From Thermomonas hydrothermalis (GTDB taxonomy: Bacteria; Pseudomonadota; Gammaproteobacteria; Xanthomonadales; Xanthomonadaceae): a stretch of 64,000 nucleotides of DNA. Where the stretch lies: assembly GCF_900129205.1 (NCBI RefSeq), contig NZ_FQUK01000002.1:43762-107761 (forward strand). The letters are read 5' to 3'. How positions within the stretch are numbered: the first letter of the stretch is position 1; every line of letters begins with the position of its first letter. Both the position numbers and the translations under genes were made by a program. The notes beneath the pieces are model-generated. The model was not told the origin of the DNA and made no database searches. It was given only the letters and a program-made list of their open reading frames with translations. Shown one piece after another: positions 37,721 to 46,599 of this stretch.

Positions 37721-38480
37721 GTCGTTGTCTCCGCAAGGTCAACACCAGCGCCACCACCAGGGTGGCCAGCGCCAGCCCGAACCACTGCACCGCATAGCCC
37801 AGATGCCGCTCCGGCGGCAGGGTATTGGGCAGGATGGTCAGATCACGCAGACCCGGTACCCGCATCACGCCGGTATCTTCCGGCTGCACATCCGGATCCA
37901 GCCGCAGCACCCGTGGCGCGATGCCGGCATCCAGCCGCAGCGCCGCTGCAAGCTCGGACGGCACCAGCCGGACGGCCAGCCAGCGGCCAGCGGCCTGCCG
38001 GGTGAGTGCCGGCCCATGCGCCAGCCCCACCGCCGGCGGCGGTGCCAGCAGGCCACGCACCACCTGGCTGTCCACTGCTGGACAGCTCGCCGCAGGCAGC
38101 CGTCGCTGCCCGTCCAGGGGCCACCAGCCGACATCGAGCAATACCGCCTGCCCCCCCGTGTCCGGCTGCAGCAGGCAATACATGCGAACACCAGGGCGTC
38201 CTGCATGCACCTGATTGTCCAGCCAGACGGTCGTCTTGCGCAGGGCACCGTGCCCGGCGGCCCAATCGTAAGTCTTTGCGCGTTCGGAATCGGCGGCCCG
38301 TTGCAACGGCTGCGGACTCCGACGCTGCGCAGGATCAAGCGCGTGCGCCGCGGCCGCCAGCATCCGCTGTTTTTCCTGCATGCGCGCCAGCTGCCAGTTG
38401 CCGAGCGCGGCAAACCCCGACATCAGCAGTAACGCCAGTGCCCAGCCTGCCAGCAGTCGATGATTCCGACTGCTCACCAT
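37713..38480 (-). CDS. SURF1 family cytochrome oxidase assembly protein
   Basis: Inner-membrane protein involved in placing heme A in oxidase subunit I. It has 255 residues with a membrane segment at each end (about residues 9-28 and 225-248) and a periplasmic domain between. The GNWQLARMQEKQ and YAVQWFGLA segments are SURF1 signatures. First gene of the downstream assembly group surf1, thioredoxin-like, ctaA, ctaB, alkB. Confidence 0.92.
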   Translation of the reverse strand: MVSSRNHRLLAGWALALLLMSGFAALGNWQLARMQEKQRMLAAAAHALDPAQRRSPQPLQRAADSERAKTYDWAAGHGALRKTTVWLDNQVHAGRPGVRMYCLLQPDTGGQAVLLDVGWWPLDGQRRLPAASCPAVDSQVVRGLLAPPPAVGLAHGPALTRQAAGRWLAVRLVPSELAAALRLDAGIAPRVLRLDPDVQPEDTGVMRVPGLRDLTILPNTLPPERHLGYAVQWFGLALATLVVALVLTLRRQRHD

Positions 38481-38540
38481 CCCTCCGCCTGCTGCAATAA
38501 TGCGCCTACCCGCCCCTTCTCAACTGGCCCGGAGACGCCC

Positions 38541-38768
38541 GTGAGCGAATCACTGAAACTTCTGCTCATCCTCGGGTTCCTGCTGCTGATCCTGTGGAAT
38601 CTTGGTGCCGGGCTGTACTACCTGCTGGTCGACAAGGGCGCCAGCAAGCGCACGGTCAACGCTTTGACACGCCGCATCGCGCTCAGCGTGACGCTGATCG
38701 TGCTGGTGATCATCGCTATCAAGCTGGGCTGGATCGTACCGCACGGCATTGGCCGCGCACCGGGCTGA
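38541..38768 (+). CDS. Twin transmembrane protein (DUF2909)
   Basis: A 75-residue protein with two membrane helices (about residues 4-27 and 44-64) separated by a short basic loop, the DUF2909 pattern. It begins with GTG; upstream in-frame codons lie in surf1's leader. It is the only plus-strand gene in the oxidase cluster, between surf1 and ctaE. Function unknown; its place suggests an oxidase accessory. Confidence 0.78.
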   Translation: MSESLKLLLILGFLLLILWNLGAGLYYLLVDKGASKRTVNALTRRIALSVTLIVLVIIAIKLGWIVPHGIGRAPG

Positions 38769-38805
38769 CGCCGCAGCGCGCCGGCACGCGTCCGGGCCGG
38801 TTGGG

Positions 38806-39696
38806 TCAGAGCACGTAGACGAACAGGAACAGGCCCAGCCAAACCACGTCCACGAAGTGCCAGTACCAGGCCACCGCCTCAAACGCGAAGTGGTTGTCCT
38901 TGCTGAAATGGCCTAAGGCACAGCGCACCCAGATCACCAGCAACATCAGGGTGCCCAAGGTGACATGGGCGCCGTGGAAGCCGGTCAGCATGAAGAAGGT
39001 GGAGCCATAAATCCCCGACCCCAGGGTTAGGTTGAGGGCGTGATAGGCATGGGCGTACTCGGTGGCCTGGAAGTACAGGAACAGCGCGCCCAGCAGCACG
39101 GTCAAACCCAAAAACAGCAGCAGGGTGCCGCGCCGGCCCGCCTTCAGTGCATGGTGGGCGATGGTGACGGTGACCCCGGACGACAGCAGGATCAGCGTGT
39201 TGAGCAGCGGCAGGCCCCACGGCGGGATGGTCTGGAAACTGCCACCCACTTGCCCCGGCCCGTTGCTAGGCCAGCCGCCGAAGAAATCCGGCCACAGCAA
39301 GGCGTGCGTTGCCACCCCGTGGCCCTCGCCGCTCAGCCACGGCAGCGCAAACTGGCGGGCATAGAACAGGGCACTGAAAAAGGCAGCAAAGAACATCACC
39401 TCGGAGAAGATGAACCACACCATCCCCATCCGGAACGACACATCCACCTGCCGGTTGTAGCGGCCCGCCAGCGATTCACGGATGACCTCAGCAAACCACT
39501 TGAACAGGGTGGCCAGCAGCAGCGCCAGACCGGCAAAGAACACCGGGCGCCCCCAACTGACGTCATTGAGCCAGCTGGCAAAGCCCAGCATCAGCACGAA
39601 CATCGAGATCGACACCAGCACCGGGGCTTTGCTGCCGGGCGGGACGAAATAAATGTCCGGATCGTGGTGGCCGTGCGCGGCATTGGTGTTGGACAT
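38806..39696 (-). CDS. ctaE: Cytochrome c oxidase subunit III
   Basis: Integral membrane subunit of the aa3 oxidase that supports proton uptake and subunit I stability. It has 296 residues and seven membrane segments. Typical regions: WFIFSEVMFFAAFF, FHGAHVTLGT and a C-terminal FEAVAWYWHFVDVVWL. It follows ctaG by 29 bp on the minus strand. Confidence 0.96.
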   Translation of the reverse strand: MSNTNAAHGHHDPDIYFVPPGSKAPVLVSISMFVLMLGFASWLNDVSWGRPVFFAGLALLLATLFKWFAEVIRESLAGRYNRQVDVSFRMGMVWFIFSEVMFFAAFFSALFYARQFALPWLSGEGHGVATHALLWPDFFGGWPSNGPGQVGGSFQTIPPWGLPLLNTLILLSSGVTVTIAHHALKAGRRGTLLLFLGLTVLLGALFLYFQATEYAHAYHALNLTLGSGIYGSTFFMLTGFHGAHVTLGTLMLLVIWVRCALGHFSKDNHFAFEAVAWYWHFVDVVWLGLFLFVYVL

Positions 39697-39725
39697 GGGC
39701 GGTGTTTCCAGTCAGTGACGAAGGG

Positions 39726-40301
39726 TCAAGGGATGGCACGTGCGGCCTGACGCTGACCCGCCGGCGTTTGCAGGGCAGCGGTCAGGACGTCATTTTTGAA
39801 GAAGGTGTAGGACAGCGTGATGGTCTTGATATCGGGCGGCAGGGCCGGATCGATCACGAACTGCACCGGCATATCCCGCGATTCGCCCGGCGCCAGCGTC
39901 TGTGCGGTAAAGCAGAAGCACTCGGTCTTGTTGAAATACCCGGACGCCCGCGCTGGCGCCACCGACGGCACGGCATTCCCGACGATGGCGCGGTCAGCCG
40001 TGTTACGGGCGTAATACAACGCCTGATACGGGCGGCCGACCTGCACCTTCATCACGGTCTGCTCAGGTGCGAACTTCCATGGCAGCTTCGAGTTGACCGC
40101 ACCGTCGAACTCCACCGTCACCCAGCGCCCGGACGCAGCGGCCTGATGCGCCGCACCGGCGACCGGCCCCTGCTCCAGCCGCACGCCAAACACTTTCTGG
40201 CACACCAACCGGTACAGCGGCACCATCGAGAACGCAAACCCAAACGCCAGCAGCGCCACGCCGGCCATGGTCCACACTCCGTGCCCGCGCGCTGCCGCCA
40301 T
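39726..40301 (-). CDS. ctaG: Cytochrome c oxidase assembly protein CtaG (Cox11)
   Basis: Copper chaperone that delivers Cu-B to subunit I. It has 191 residues with one N-terminal membrane anchor and a periplasmic immunoglobulin-like domain. The copper motif CFCF is in NKTECFCFTAQ, and VNSKLPW...F and PVQFVIDP are family signatures. The ATG at 40299-40301 is taken; a TTG two codons upstream (40307) would give a stop-overlapping start with the 51-residue gene. Confidence 0.94.
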   Translation of the reverse strand: MAAARGHGVWTMAGVALLAFGFAFSMVPLYRLVCQKVFGVRLEQGPVAGAAHQAAASGRWVTVEFDGAVNSKLPWKFAPEQTVMKVQVGRPYQALYYARNTADRAIVGNAVPSVAPARASGYFNKTECFCFTAQTLAPGESRDMPVQFVIDPALPPDIKTITLSYTFFKNDVLTAALQTPAGQRQAARAIP

Positions 40302-40303
40302 CG

Positions 40304-40459
40304 TCAATGCCCCCGCACCTGGGTCAGCAGAAACGCGGCGTACACCGCAAGCGCCACCACTGCCAGCAGCCAGGCCGTGCGGCGCGCGCGCCGCCGGCTG
40401 GCCGCAAGCACTGGATCCTGAGTCGCGGGATCTGACGGCATATGCGGTGTCTCGGCCAT
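40304..40459 (-). CDS. Small single-span membrane protein in the oxidase operon
   Basis: A 51-residue ORF (MAETPHMPSD...LLTQVRGH) that fills the gap between ctaD and ctaG. Residues about 1-20 are polar, 22-28 basic (RRRARR) and 29-46 form one membrane helix. It resembles the small oxidase assembly proteins found here in other proteobacteria by size, topology and position. It starts 20 bp after ctaD and overlaps the alternative TTG start of ctaG. Confidence 0.7.
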   Translation of the reverse strand: MAETPHMPSDPATQDPVLAASRRRARRTAWLLAVVALAVYAAFLLTQVRGH

Positions 40460-40479
40460 GCTGGGAGTCCTCGTGCGGC

Positions 40480-42102
40480 TCAATGCGTCACGTCGCCGTG
40501 GGCCAGGTCTCCATCACGGATCACTGGCGGGCGCTCGAAGGTGTGATGCGGCGCTGGCGAGGGCACCGTCCATTCCAGACCTCGCGCCCCTTCCCAGACC
40601 CGCGCCTCGGCACGCGCCCCATGCCGGAGCGAATGCCACAAGATCAACGCCATCATGAACGGGGTCAGGAACATGCCGAAGGCGCCGATCGAGCTGACCA
40701 GGTTCCAGTCGGCAAACACCACGCTGTAGTCGGGGATCCGGCGCGGCATGCCGGCCAGGCCCAGGAAGTGCTGCGGGAAGAACAGCAGATTGACGAAGAC
40801 GATGCTCCACCAGAAGTGGACCTTGGCCCAGGTCTGGTTGTACATGCGCCCGGTCCACTTCGGCCACCAGTAGTAGATGGCCGCAATGATGGCAAACAGC
40901 GCGCCCGTCACCAGCACGTAGTGGAAGTGGGCAACCACAAAGTAGGTGTCGTGATACTGGAAGTCAGCTGGCACGATCGCCAGCATCAGACCAGAGAAGC
41001 CACCAATGGTGAACAGCACCACGAATGCGATCGCCCACAGCATCGGCACCTCGAAGGTGAGCGAGCCACGCCACATGGTGGTCACCCAGTTGAACACCTT
41101 CACACCAGTCGGGATCGAGATCAGCATGGTGGCGAACATGAAGTACAGCTCGCCACCCAGCGGCATGCCGACCACGAACATGTGGTGGGCCCACACGATG
41201 AACGACAGGAATGCAATCGCCGCCGTGGCGTACACCATGGCCTGATAGCCAAACAGCGGCTTGCGGCTGAAGGTCGGGATGATCTCGCTGACCACGCCGA
41301 AGGCCGGCAGGATCATGATGTAGACCTCCGGGTGACCGAAGAACCAGAAGATGTGCTGGTACATCACCGGATCACCGCCACCGGCCGCATTGAAGAAGCT
41401 GGTGGAGAAGAAGCGGTCGGTCAGCAGCATGGTCACCGCACCAGCCAGCACCGGCATCACCGCGATCAGCAGGAAGGCGGTGATCAGCCAGGTCCAGCAG
41501 AAGATCGGCATCTTCAGCAGGTCGATGCCCGGCGCCCGCATGTTGAGGATGGTGGCGATGATGTTGATCGCCCCCATGATCGAGCTGATCCCCATCATGT
41601 GGATGGCAAAGATACTGAACGCCAGGTTGGCCCCTCCCTGCAGCGCCAGCGGCGGATACAGCGTCCAACCACCTGCGACTGCACCGCCCGGCAGGAAGAA
41701 GGTCATCAGCAGCAGGGTGAAGGCGAACGGCATGATCCAGAACGACAGATTGTTCATGCGCGGCAGCGCCATGTCGGGCGCACCGATCTGCAACGGGATC
41801 ATCCAGTTGGCCAGCCCCACGAACGCCGGCATCACGGCGCCGAAGATCATCACCAGCGCGTGGACCGTGGTCAGTTGATTGAACGTCTCCGGCTTGACGA
41901 ACTGCAAGCCAGGCTGGGCCAGCTCAAGGCGGATACCGACCGACAGGGCGGCACCGATGATCACCATGACAAAGCTGAACACCAGATACAGGGTGCCAAT
42001 GTCCTTGTGATTGGTCGAAAACAGCCAGCGCTCGATGAAGCCCTGCGCATGATGGCCGTGGGCGTCGTGATGGGCGACGGCGTCAGGATGGGTGGCGGAC
42101 AT
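40480..42102 (-). CDS. ctaD: Cytochrome c oxidase subunit I
   Basis: Catalytic subunit with heme a and the heme a3/Cu-B centre. It has 540 residues and twelve membrane segments. Heme and copper ligands are in ALVMIFGAVMP, the WFFGHPEVYI motif (Cu-B histidine and the crosslinked tyrosine, about residue 280), WAHHMFVVG and FVVAHFHYVL. A histidine-rich N-terminus (AHHDAHGHHAQ) precedes the first helix. The ATG at 42100-42102 gives MSATHPD. Confidence 0.98.
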   Translation of the reverse strand: MSATHPDAVAHHDAHGHHAQGFIERWLFSTNHKDIGTLYLVFSFVMVIIGAALSVGIRLELAQPGLQFVKPETFNQLTTVHALVMIFGAVMPAFVGLANWMIPLQIGAPDMALPRMNNLSFWIMPFAFTLLLMTFFLPGGAVAGGWTLYPPLALQGGANLAFSIFAIHMMGISSIMGAINIIATILNMRAPGIDLLKMPIFCWTWLITAFLLIAVMPVLAGAVTMLLTDRFFSTSFFNAAGGGDPVMYQHIFWFFGHPEVYIMILPAFGVVSEIIPTFSRKPLFGYQAMVYATAAIAFLSFIVWAHHMFVVGMPLGGELYFMFATMLISIPTGVKVFNWVTTMWRGSLTFEVPMLWAIAFVVLFTIGGFSGLMLAIVPADFQYHDTYFVVAHFHYVLVTGALFAIIAAIYYWWPKWTGRMYNQTWAKVHFWWSIVFVNLLFFPQHFLGLAGMPRRIPDYSVVFADWNLVSSIGAFGMFLTPFMMALILWHSLRHGARAEARVWEGARGLEWTVPSPAPHHTFERPPVIRDGDLAHGDVTH

Positions 42103-42133
42103 ACGGGAAACCCTCTGGAATGCGTGACGTGGA

Positions 42134-43030
42134 TCAACCGGCCTGAACGCGGGCCGGGGGCGGCGGCGTGGTGGCCGCGGTGGCCGCGGCAGCACCGGCC
42201 TGTTTGGCTTTCTCCGCCGCCAGCCAGCGGGCGAACTCTTCCTTGCTGACCGCCTTCACCACGATCGGCATGAAGCCATGGTCCTTACCGCACAGCTCAG
42301 CACACTGGCCGCGATAGATGCCCGGTTTTTCGATGCGCGCCCAAGCCTCGTTGACGATGCCGGGGATTGCATCCTGCTTCCAGCCCAACGCTGGCACCCA
42401 CCAGGAATGGATGACATCGTCGGCGGTCAGCACAAACCGCACCTTGGTGCCGACCGGCAATACCAACGCATTGTCAACATCGAGCAGGTAATGCGGCGCA
42501 TCGGCCGCAGTGACCACCTTGCCACTCTGGCGCAGCGCGTCATGCGTGCGGGCCAGACGACTGGTGAAGCCCACGCCCTCGCCCAGATATTCGTATTTCC
42601 ACATCCACTGATAGCCGGTGACCTTCACCGTCATCTCGGCATCGCGCACGTCGTACATGCGCAGCAGGCCGCGAGTGGCCGGAAACGCCAGGCCGATCAG
42701 GATCAGGATTGGGATTGCGGTCCACACCAGCTCGAGCCGGGTGCTGTGGGTGAAGCTGGTGTCCGGCACAGCACCGCGCGACTTGCGGAACCGGAAGATG
42801 GCAATCGCCATGGCGCCAAACACCACCACCCCAATCGCCACGCAGACGATCAGCACGGCCATGTGAGCATCGTAAGCCGCCTGCGCGGTCGGGGTGACCC
42901 CCGGCCCCATGTTGAGCTGCCACGGCTGCGGATCGGCCGGCCCTGCCGCCGGATCCTGCGCCTGCGCCAGCAGAGGCAGTGCGGCGCAGCCTGCCGCCAG
43001 TGCCAGTTGCTTCAAACGACCGGTTGTCAT
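42134..43030 (-). CDS. ctaC: Cytochrome c oxidase subunit II
   Basis: Accepts electrons from cytochrome c at the Cu-A centre. It has 298 residues: signal peptide to about residue 24, two membrane segments (about 50-75 and 90-115) and a periplasmic cupredoxin domain. Cu-A ligands are in IHSWWVPALG and RGQCAELCGKDHGFMP (about residues 240-256). The ATG at 43028-43030 is preferred over the adjoining GTG. It is the first gene of the oxidase operon. Confidence 0.97.
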   Translation of the reverse strand: MTTGRLKQLALAAGCAALPLLAQAQDPAAGPADPQPWQLNMGPGVTPTAQAAYDAHMAVLIVCVAIGVVVFGAMAIAIFRFRKSRGAVPDTSFTHSTRLELVWTAIPILILIGLAFPATRGLLRMYDVRDAEMTVKVTGYQWMWKYEYLGEGVGFTSRLARTHDALRQSGKVVTAADAPHYLLDVDNALVLPVGTKVRFVLTADDVIHSWWVPALGWKQDAIPGIVNEAWARIEKPGIYRGQCAELCGKDHGFMPIVVKAVSKEEFARWLAAEKAKQAGAAAATAATTPPPPARVQAG

Positions 43031-43147
43031 CACGCCAAGTCCCGCCTGTCCTGTGTTGGTTCCAGTGCTGTACCGGCACGCCGGGTCGCGCTGATCTGCG
43101 CTCGGCGTCCTCCCCGTCTGTCAAGAAGCTGAACAGATACCAACGTC

Positions 43148-43161
43148 TTGACTTGAGTCAA
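43148..43161. promoter_or_regulatory. FNR/CRP-like dyad between the oxidase operon and putA
   Basis: TTGACTTGAGTCAA is a perfect dyad (TTGAC-N4-GTCAA when written in FNR style), one symmetric base away from the FNR/ANR consensus TTGAT-N4-ATCAA. It lies 117 bp upstream of each start codon, at the centre of the gap. Members of the Crp/Fnr family are the likely readers. Confidence 0.45.
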
Positions 43162-43278
43162 AGATACTGTCGCGCGAAGTGCTCGGCAACCATCCCCGCC
43201 GCCCATCCCCCTGACCGACGTTGGGCGCAGCCTGGCCGCGACTACACTATGTGCCTCGCCCAAACCGGCCACGGCCGC

Positions 43279-46200
43279 ATGCACCCGACACCCGCCATCA
43301 CTCCGATCCTGTCCCCTGAACTGCCCCCGCCACCCGCCGCCACCCGCGCGGCGATCACGGCGGCCTGGGTCCGTGACGAAGCCACCCATGTGCGCGAACT
43401 GCTGGAGCAGGCCCGCCTGCCTGACGCCGATCGCGATGCCGCGCAGGCGGTAGCGGCCGATCTGGTGCGCCGGGTGCGTGCCCGCGCCCGCAAGCAAGGC
43501 GCAGTGGAAGCGTTCATGCGCCAGTACGACCTCGGCAGCGAAGAAGGCGTACTGCTGATGTGTGTGGCCGAGGCCTTGTTGCGCATTCCCGATGAGGCCA
43601 CCGCCGATGCCCTGATCCGCGACAAGCTCGGCGAGGCCGACTGGAAGCGCCACCTGGGCCAGTCGGATTCGCTGCTGGTCAACGCCTCGACCTGGGGCCT
43701 GATGTTGACCGGCAAGCTGGTCGAACTGGCCGACGACACCCGCCGCGATGCCCATGGCGCCTTCCAGCGCCTGATTGCGCGAGTGGGTGAGCCCGTGGTG
43801 CGTCTGGCCGTGCGCCAGGCGATGAAAATCATGGGCCACCAGTTCGTGCTCGGCCGCACCATCGAAGAAGCCCTGGCACGCAGCCGCAAGGGCGAGGCGG
43901 CACGCTACCGCTATTCCTTCGACATGCTGGGCGAAGGCGCGCTGACCGCCCCCGATGCCCTGCGCTATCTGGATGCCTATCGCCGCGCGATCCACGCCAT
44001 CGGCAAGGATTACGCGCCGCACCGCCCGGCCGACCCGGATGCGGTGTTTGCCGCGCCTTCGATCTCGGTCAAGCTGTCGGCCCTGCATCCGCGCTATGAA
44101 CACGCCAAGCGTGCGCGGGTGCTGAAAGAACTGGGTGAGCGCCTGCTGGAGCTGGCGCAGCTGGCCAAGCAGTACGGCATTGGCTTGACCATCGACGCCG
44201 AGGAAACCGACCGCCTGGAGCTATCGCTGGACCTGATCTTCCAGGTCATGGCAGACCCCTCGCTGCGCGACTGGAACGGCTTCGGCATCGTCGTGCAGGC
44301 TTACCAGAAACGCGCGCCGTTCGTGATCGACCACATCGTGCACATGGCCGGCCAACTGGGCCGCCGCATCCCGGTACGACTGGTCAAAGGCGCCTACTGG
44401 GACGCCGAAATCAAACGCGCCCAGGTGGATGGCCAGCCCGGCTACCCGCTGTTCACCCGCAAGCAGAACACCGACGTCAGCTACCTGGCCAACGCCCGTC
44501 GGTTGCTGGATGCCGGCGCTGCGGTCTACCCCATGTTCGCCACCCACAATGCCCACACCATCGCCACCGTGCACCAGATGGCGCGGGTGATGCGCGGCCG
44601 CCGTGATTTCGAGTTCCAGAAGCTGCACGGCATGGGCGACGACCTCTACGCCGAGGTGATCCCGGCCGACCGGCTGGACGTGCCCTGCCGCGTGTATGCG
44701 CCGGTCGGCAGCCACGAGGACCTGCTGCCGTACCTGGTGCGCCGGTTGCTGGAAAACGGCGCCAACTCGAGCTTCGTCAACCGCATCACCGATGAATCCA
44801 TCCCGGTGGAAGAACTGGTCCGCGATCCGGTCGAGTTCGTCGCCGCCCTTGAACACATCCCGCATCCGCGCATCCCGCTGCCGGTGGCTCTGTACCGCAG
44901 CCAGCACCAGCCACGAGACAACTCCATGGGTATCAATCTTGCCAACGACGATGCACTGCGCAGCCTGGCCAGTGCCATGAATGCCACCGCGATCGGCCAG
45001 TGGCGCGCAGCCCCGCTGGTGCCGGGCGCCAATCCCACTGGCGAACTGCAGCCTGTGACCAACCCGGCCGACCGGCGCGAGGTGGTGGGCCACTGGCTGC
45101 CGGCCGATGCCGCCACGGTCGAACGCGCCCTGGCCAATGCCGTGGCCGCCCAGCCGGGCTGGGACGCCACCCCGGCCGCCTCGCGCGCCGCCATCCTCGA
45201 ACACGCTGCCGACCTGCTGGAGGCGCGCATGCCGCAGTTCATGGCCATGTGCGTGAAAGAGGCCGGCAAGACCATCGCCGACAGCGTGGCAGAAGTGCGC
45301 GAGGCCGTCGATTTTCTGCGCTATTACGCGCTGCAGGCGCGTGAGCATTTCGCCCCGATCCCCCTGCCCGGCCCGACCGGCGAATCCAACCAGCTGCAGC
45401 TGTCCGGGCGCGGCGTGTTCGTCTGCATCAGCCCGTGGAACTTCCCGCTGGCCATCTTCACCGGCCAGGTCGCAGCCGCCCTGGTGGCCGGCAATACCGT
45501 GATCGCAAAACCCGCCGAGCAGACCAATCTGGTCGGGTATGCCGCAGTGCAGTTGCTGCATGAAGCCGGTATCCCGCAGGACGTGCTGCAGTTCGTGCCC
45601 GGCGATGGTGCCAGCGTCGGCGCCGCGCTGACCCGCGATCCGCGTGTGGCCGGTGTGGCCTTCACCGGCGGTACCGACACGGCTCGCCTGATCCATCGTG
45701 CCCTGGCCAATCGCGACAGCGGCCCGATCGCCACCCTGATCGCCGAAACCGGCGGCCAGAACGCGATGATCGTGGACAGCTCCGCCCTGCCCGAGCAGGT
45801 GGTCAAGGATGCGATCTCCTCTGCCTTCACCTCGGCCGGTCAGCGTTGCTCGGCGGCGCGCCTGTTGCTGGTGCAGGAGGACATCGCCGACAAGGTCATC
45901 GCCATGCTGGCCGGCGCGATGGCCGAGCTGAAGGTCGGTGACCCGGCCCTGCTGTCCACCGATGTCGGCCCGGTGATCGATGCCGACGCCTGCCAGGTGC
46001 TCGACGATCACGCCCGCCGCATGGACAGCCAGGCCCGCCTGATCGCCCGCACCCCGCTGCCGCCGGGCACCGAACACGGCACCTTCTTCCCGCCCACCGC
46101 CTGGGAACTACCATCGATCGCCCTGCTTGACCGCGAAAAGTTCGGCCCGGCCCTGCACGTGGTGCGCTGGAAGGCACACGAACTGGACGCAGTGATCGAC

Positions 46201-46485
46201 GCCATCAATGCCACCGGCTATGGGCTGACCCTGGGGATCCACTCGCGCATCGACGCCACCGTCGAGCGCATCGTGGCACGCGCCAAGGTCGGCAACATCT
46301 ACGTCAACCGCAATCAGATCGGCGCGGTGGTCGGCGTGCAGCCGTTCGGTGGCCAGGGCCTGTCCGGCACCGGCCCCAAGGCCGGCGGCCCGCACTACCT
46401 GCCGCGGTTTGCCACCGAAAAGACGGTGACCATCAACACCACCGCCGCCGGCGGCAACGCCAGCCTGCTGACCCTAGGCGACTGA
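43279..46485 (+). CDS. putA: Bifunctional proline dehydrogenase / P5C dehydrogenase PutA
   Basis: Oxidises proline to glutamate in two coupled steps at the membrane. It has 1068 residues from MHPTP. The N-terminal half is the FAD proline dehydrogenase barrel (around residues 200-500); the C-terminal half is the aldehyde dehydrogenase, with catalytic Cys near 856 in SAGQRCSAARL and Glu in AETGGQN. The N-terminal ribbon-helix-helix of trifunctional E. coli PutA is missing, so this is a non-autorepressing type. A start 10 codons upstream (43249) is also possible. Confidence 0.93.
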   Translation: MHPTPAITPILSPELPPPPAATRAAITAAWVRDEATHVRELLEQARLPDADRDAAQAVAADLVRRVRARARKQGAVEAFMRQYDLGSEEGVLLMCVAEALLRIPDEATADALIRDKLGEADWKRHLGQSDSLLVNASTWGLMLTGKLVELADDTRRDAHGAFQRLIARVGEPVVRLAVRQAMKIMGHQFVLGRTIEEALARSRKGEAARYRYSFDMLGEGALTAPDALRYLDAYRRAIHAIGKDYAPHRPADPDAVFAAPSISVKLSALHPRYEHAKRARVLKELGERLLELAQLAKQYGIGLTIDAEETDRLELSLDLIFQVMADPSLRDWNGFGIVVQAYQKRAPFVIDHIVHMAGQLGRRIPVRLVKGAYWDAEIKRAQVDGQPGYPLFTRKQNTDVSYLANARRLLDAGAAVYPMFATHNAHTIATVHQMARVMRGRRDFEFQKLHGMGDDLYAEVIPADRLDVPCRVYAPVGSHEDLLPYLVRRLLENGANSSFVNRITDESIPVEELVRDPVEFVAALEHIPHPRIPLPVALYRSQHQPRDNSMGINLANDDALRSLASAMNATAIGQWRAAPLVPGANPTGELQPVTNPADRREVVGHWLPADAATVERALANAVAAQPGWDATPAASRAAILEHAADLLEARMPQFMAMCVKEAGKTIADSVAEVREAVDFLRYYALQAREHFAPIPLPGPTGESNQLQLSGRGVFVCISPWNFPLAIFTGQVAAALVAGNTVIAKPAEQTNLVGYAAVQLLHEAGIPQDVLQFVPGDGASVGAALTRDPRVAGVAFTGGTDTARLIHRALANRDSGPIATLIAETGGQNAMIVDSSALPEQVVKDAISSAFTSAGQRCSAARLLLVQEDIADKVIAMLAGAMAELKVGDPALLSTDVGPVIDADACQVLDDHARRMDSQARLIARTPLPPGTEHGTFFPPTAWELPSIALLDREKFGPALHVVRWKAHELDAVIDAINATGYGLTLGIHSRIDATVERIVARAKVGNIYVNRNQIGAVVGVQPFGGQGLSGTGPKAGGPHYLPRFATEKTVTINTTAAGGNASLLTLGD

Positions 46486-46548
46486 CCTGCACCCATCAGA
46501 CCCGCCGCGTCACATGCGGCGCGGTCAGACGCAGATCCCCTGGAAATG

Positions 46549-46576
46549 AAAAAGCCCCGCCGGAGCGGGGCTTTTT
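46549..46576. terminator. Bidirectional Rho-independent terminator between putA and the FadL-type gene
   Basis: AAAAAGCCCCGC/GCGGGGCTTTTT (46549-46560 with 46565-46576) with a 4-nt loop: a GC core with A on one side and T on the other, so it can end transcripts from both strands. Confidence 0.93.
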
Positions 46577-46599
46577 CTTGTCACATGAGACCGCGTGGA

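Noticed and set aside
40267..42249. 660-codon plus-strand open frame opposite ctaD
   Set aside because: Opposite a conserved catalytic subunit; histidine-, arginine- and glutamine-rich nonsense composition.
43249..46485. putA start at the ATG 43249 instead of 43279
   Set aside because: Possible, but the added ten residues have no family similarity and 43279 gives the usual length; left as an alternative.
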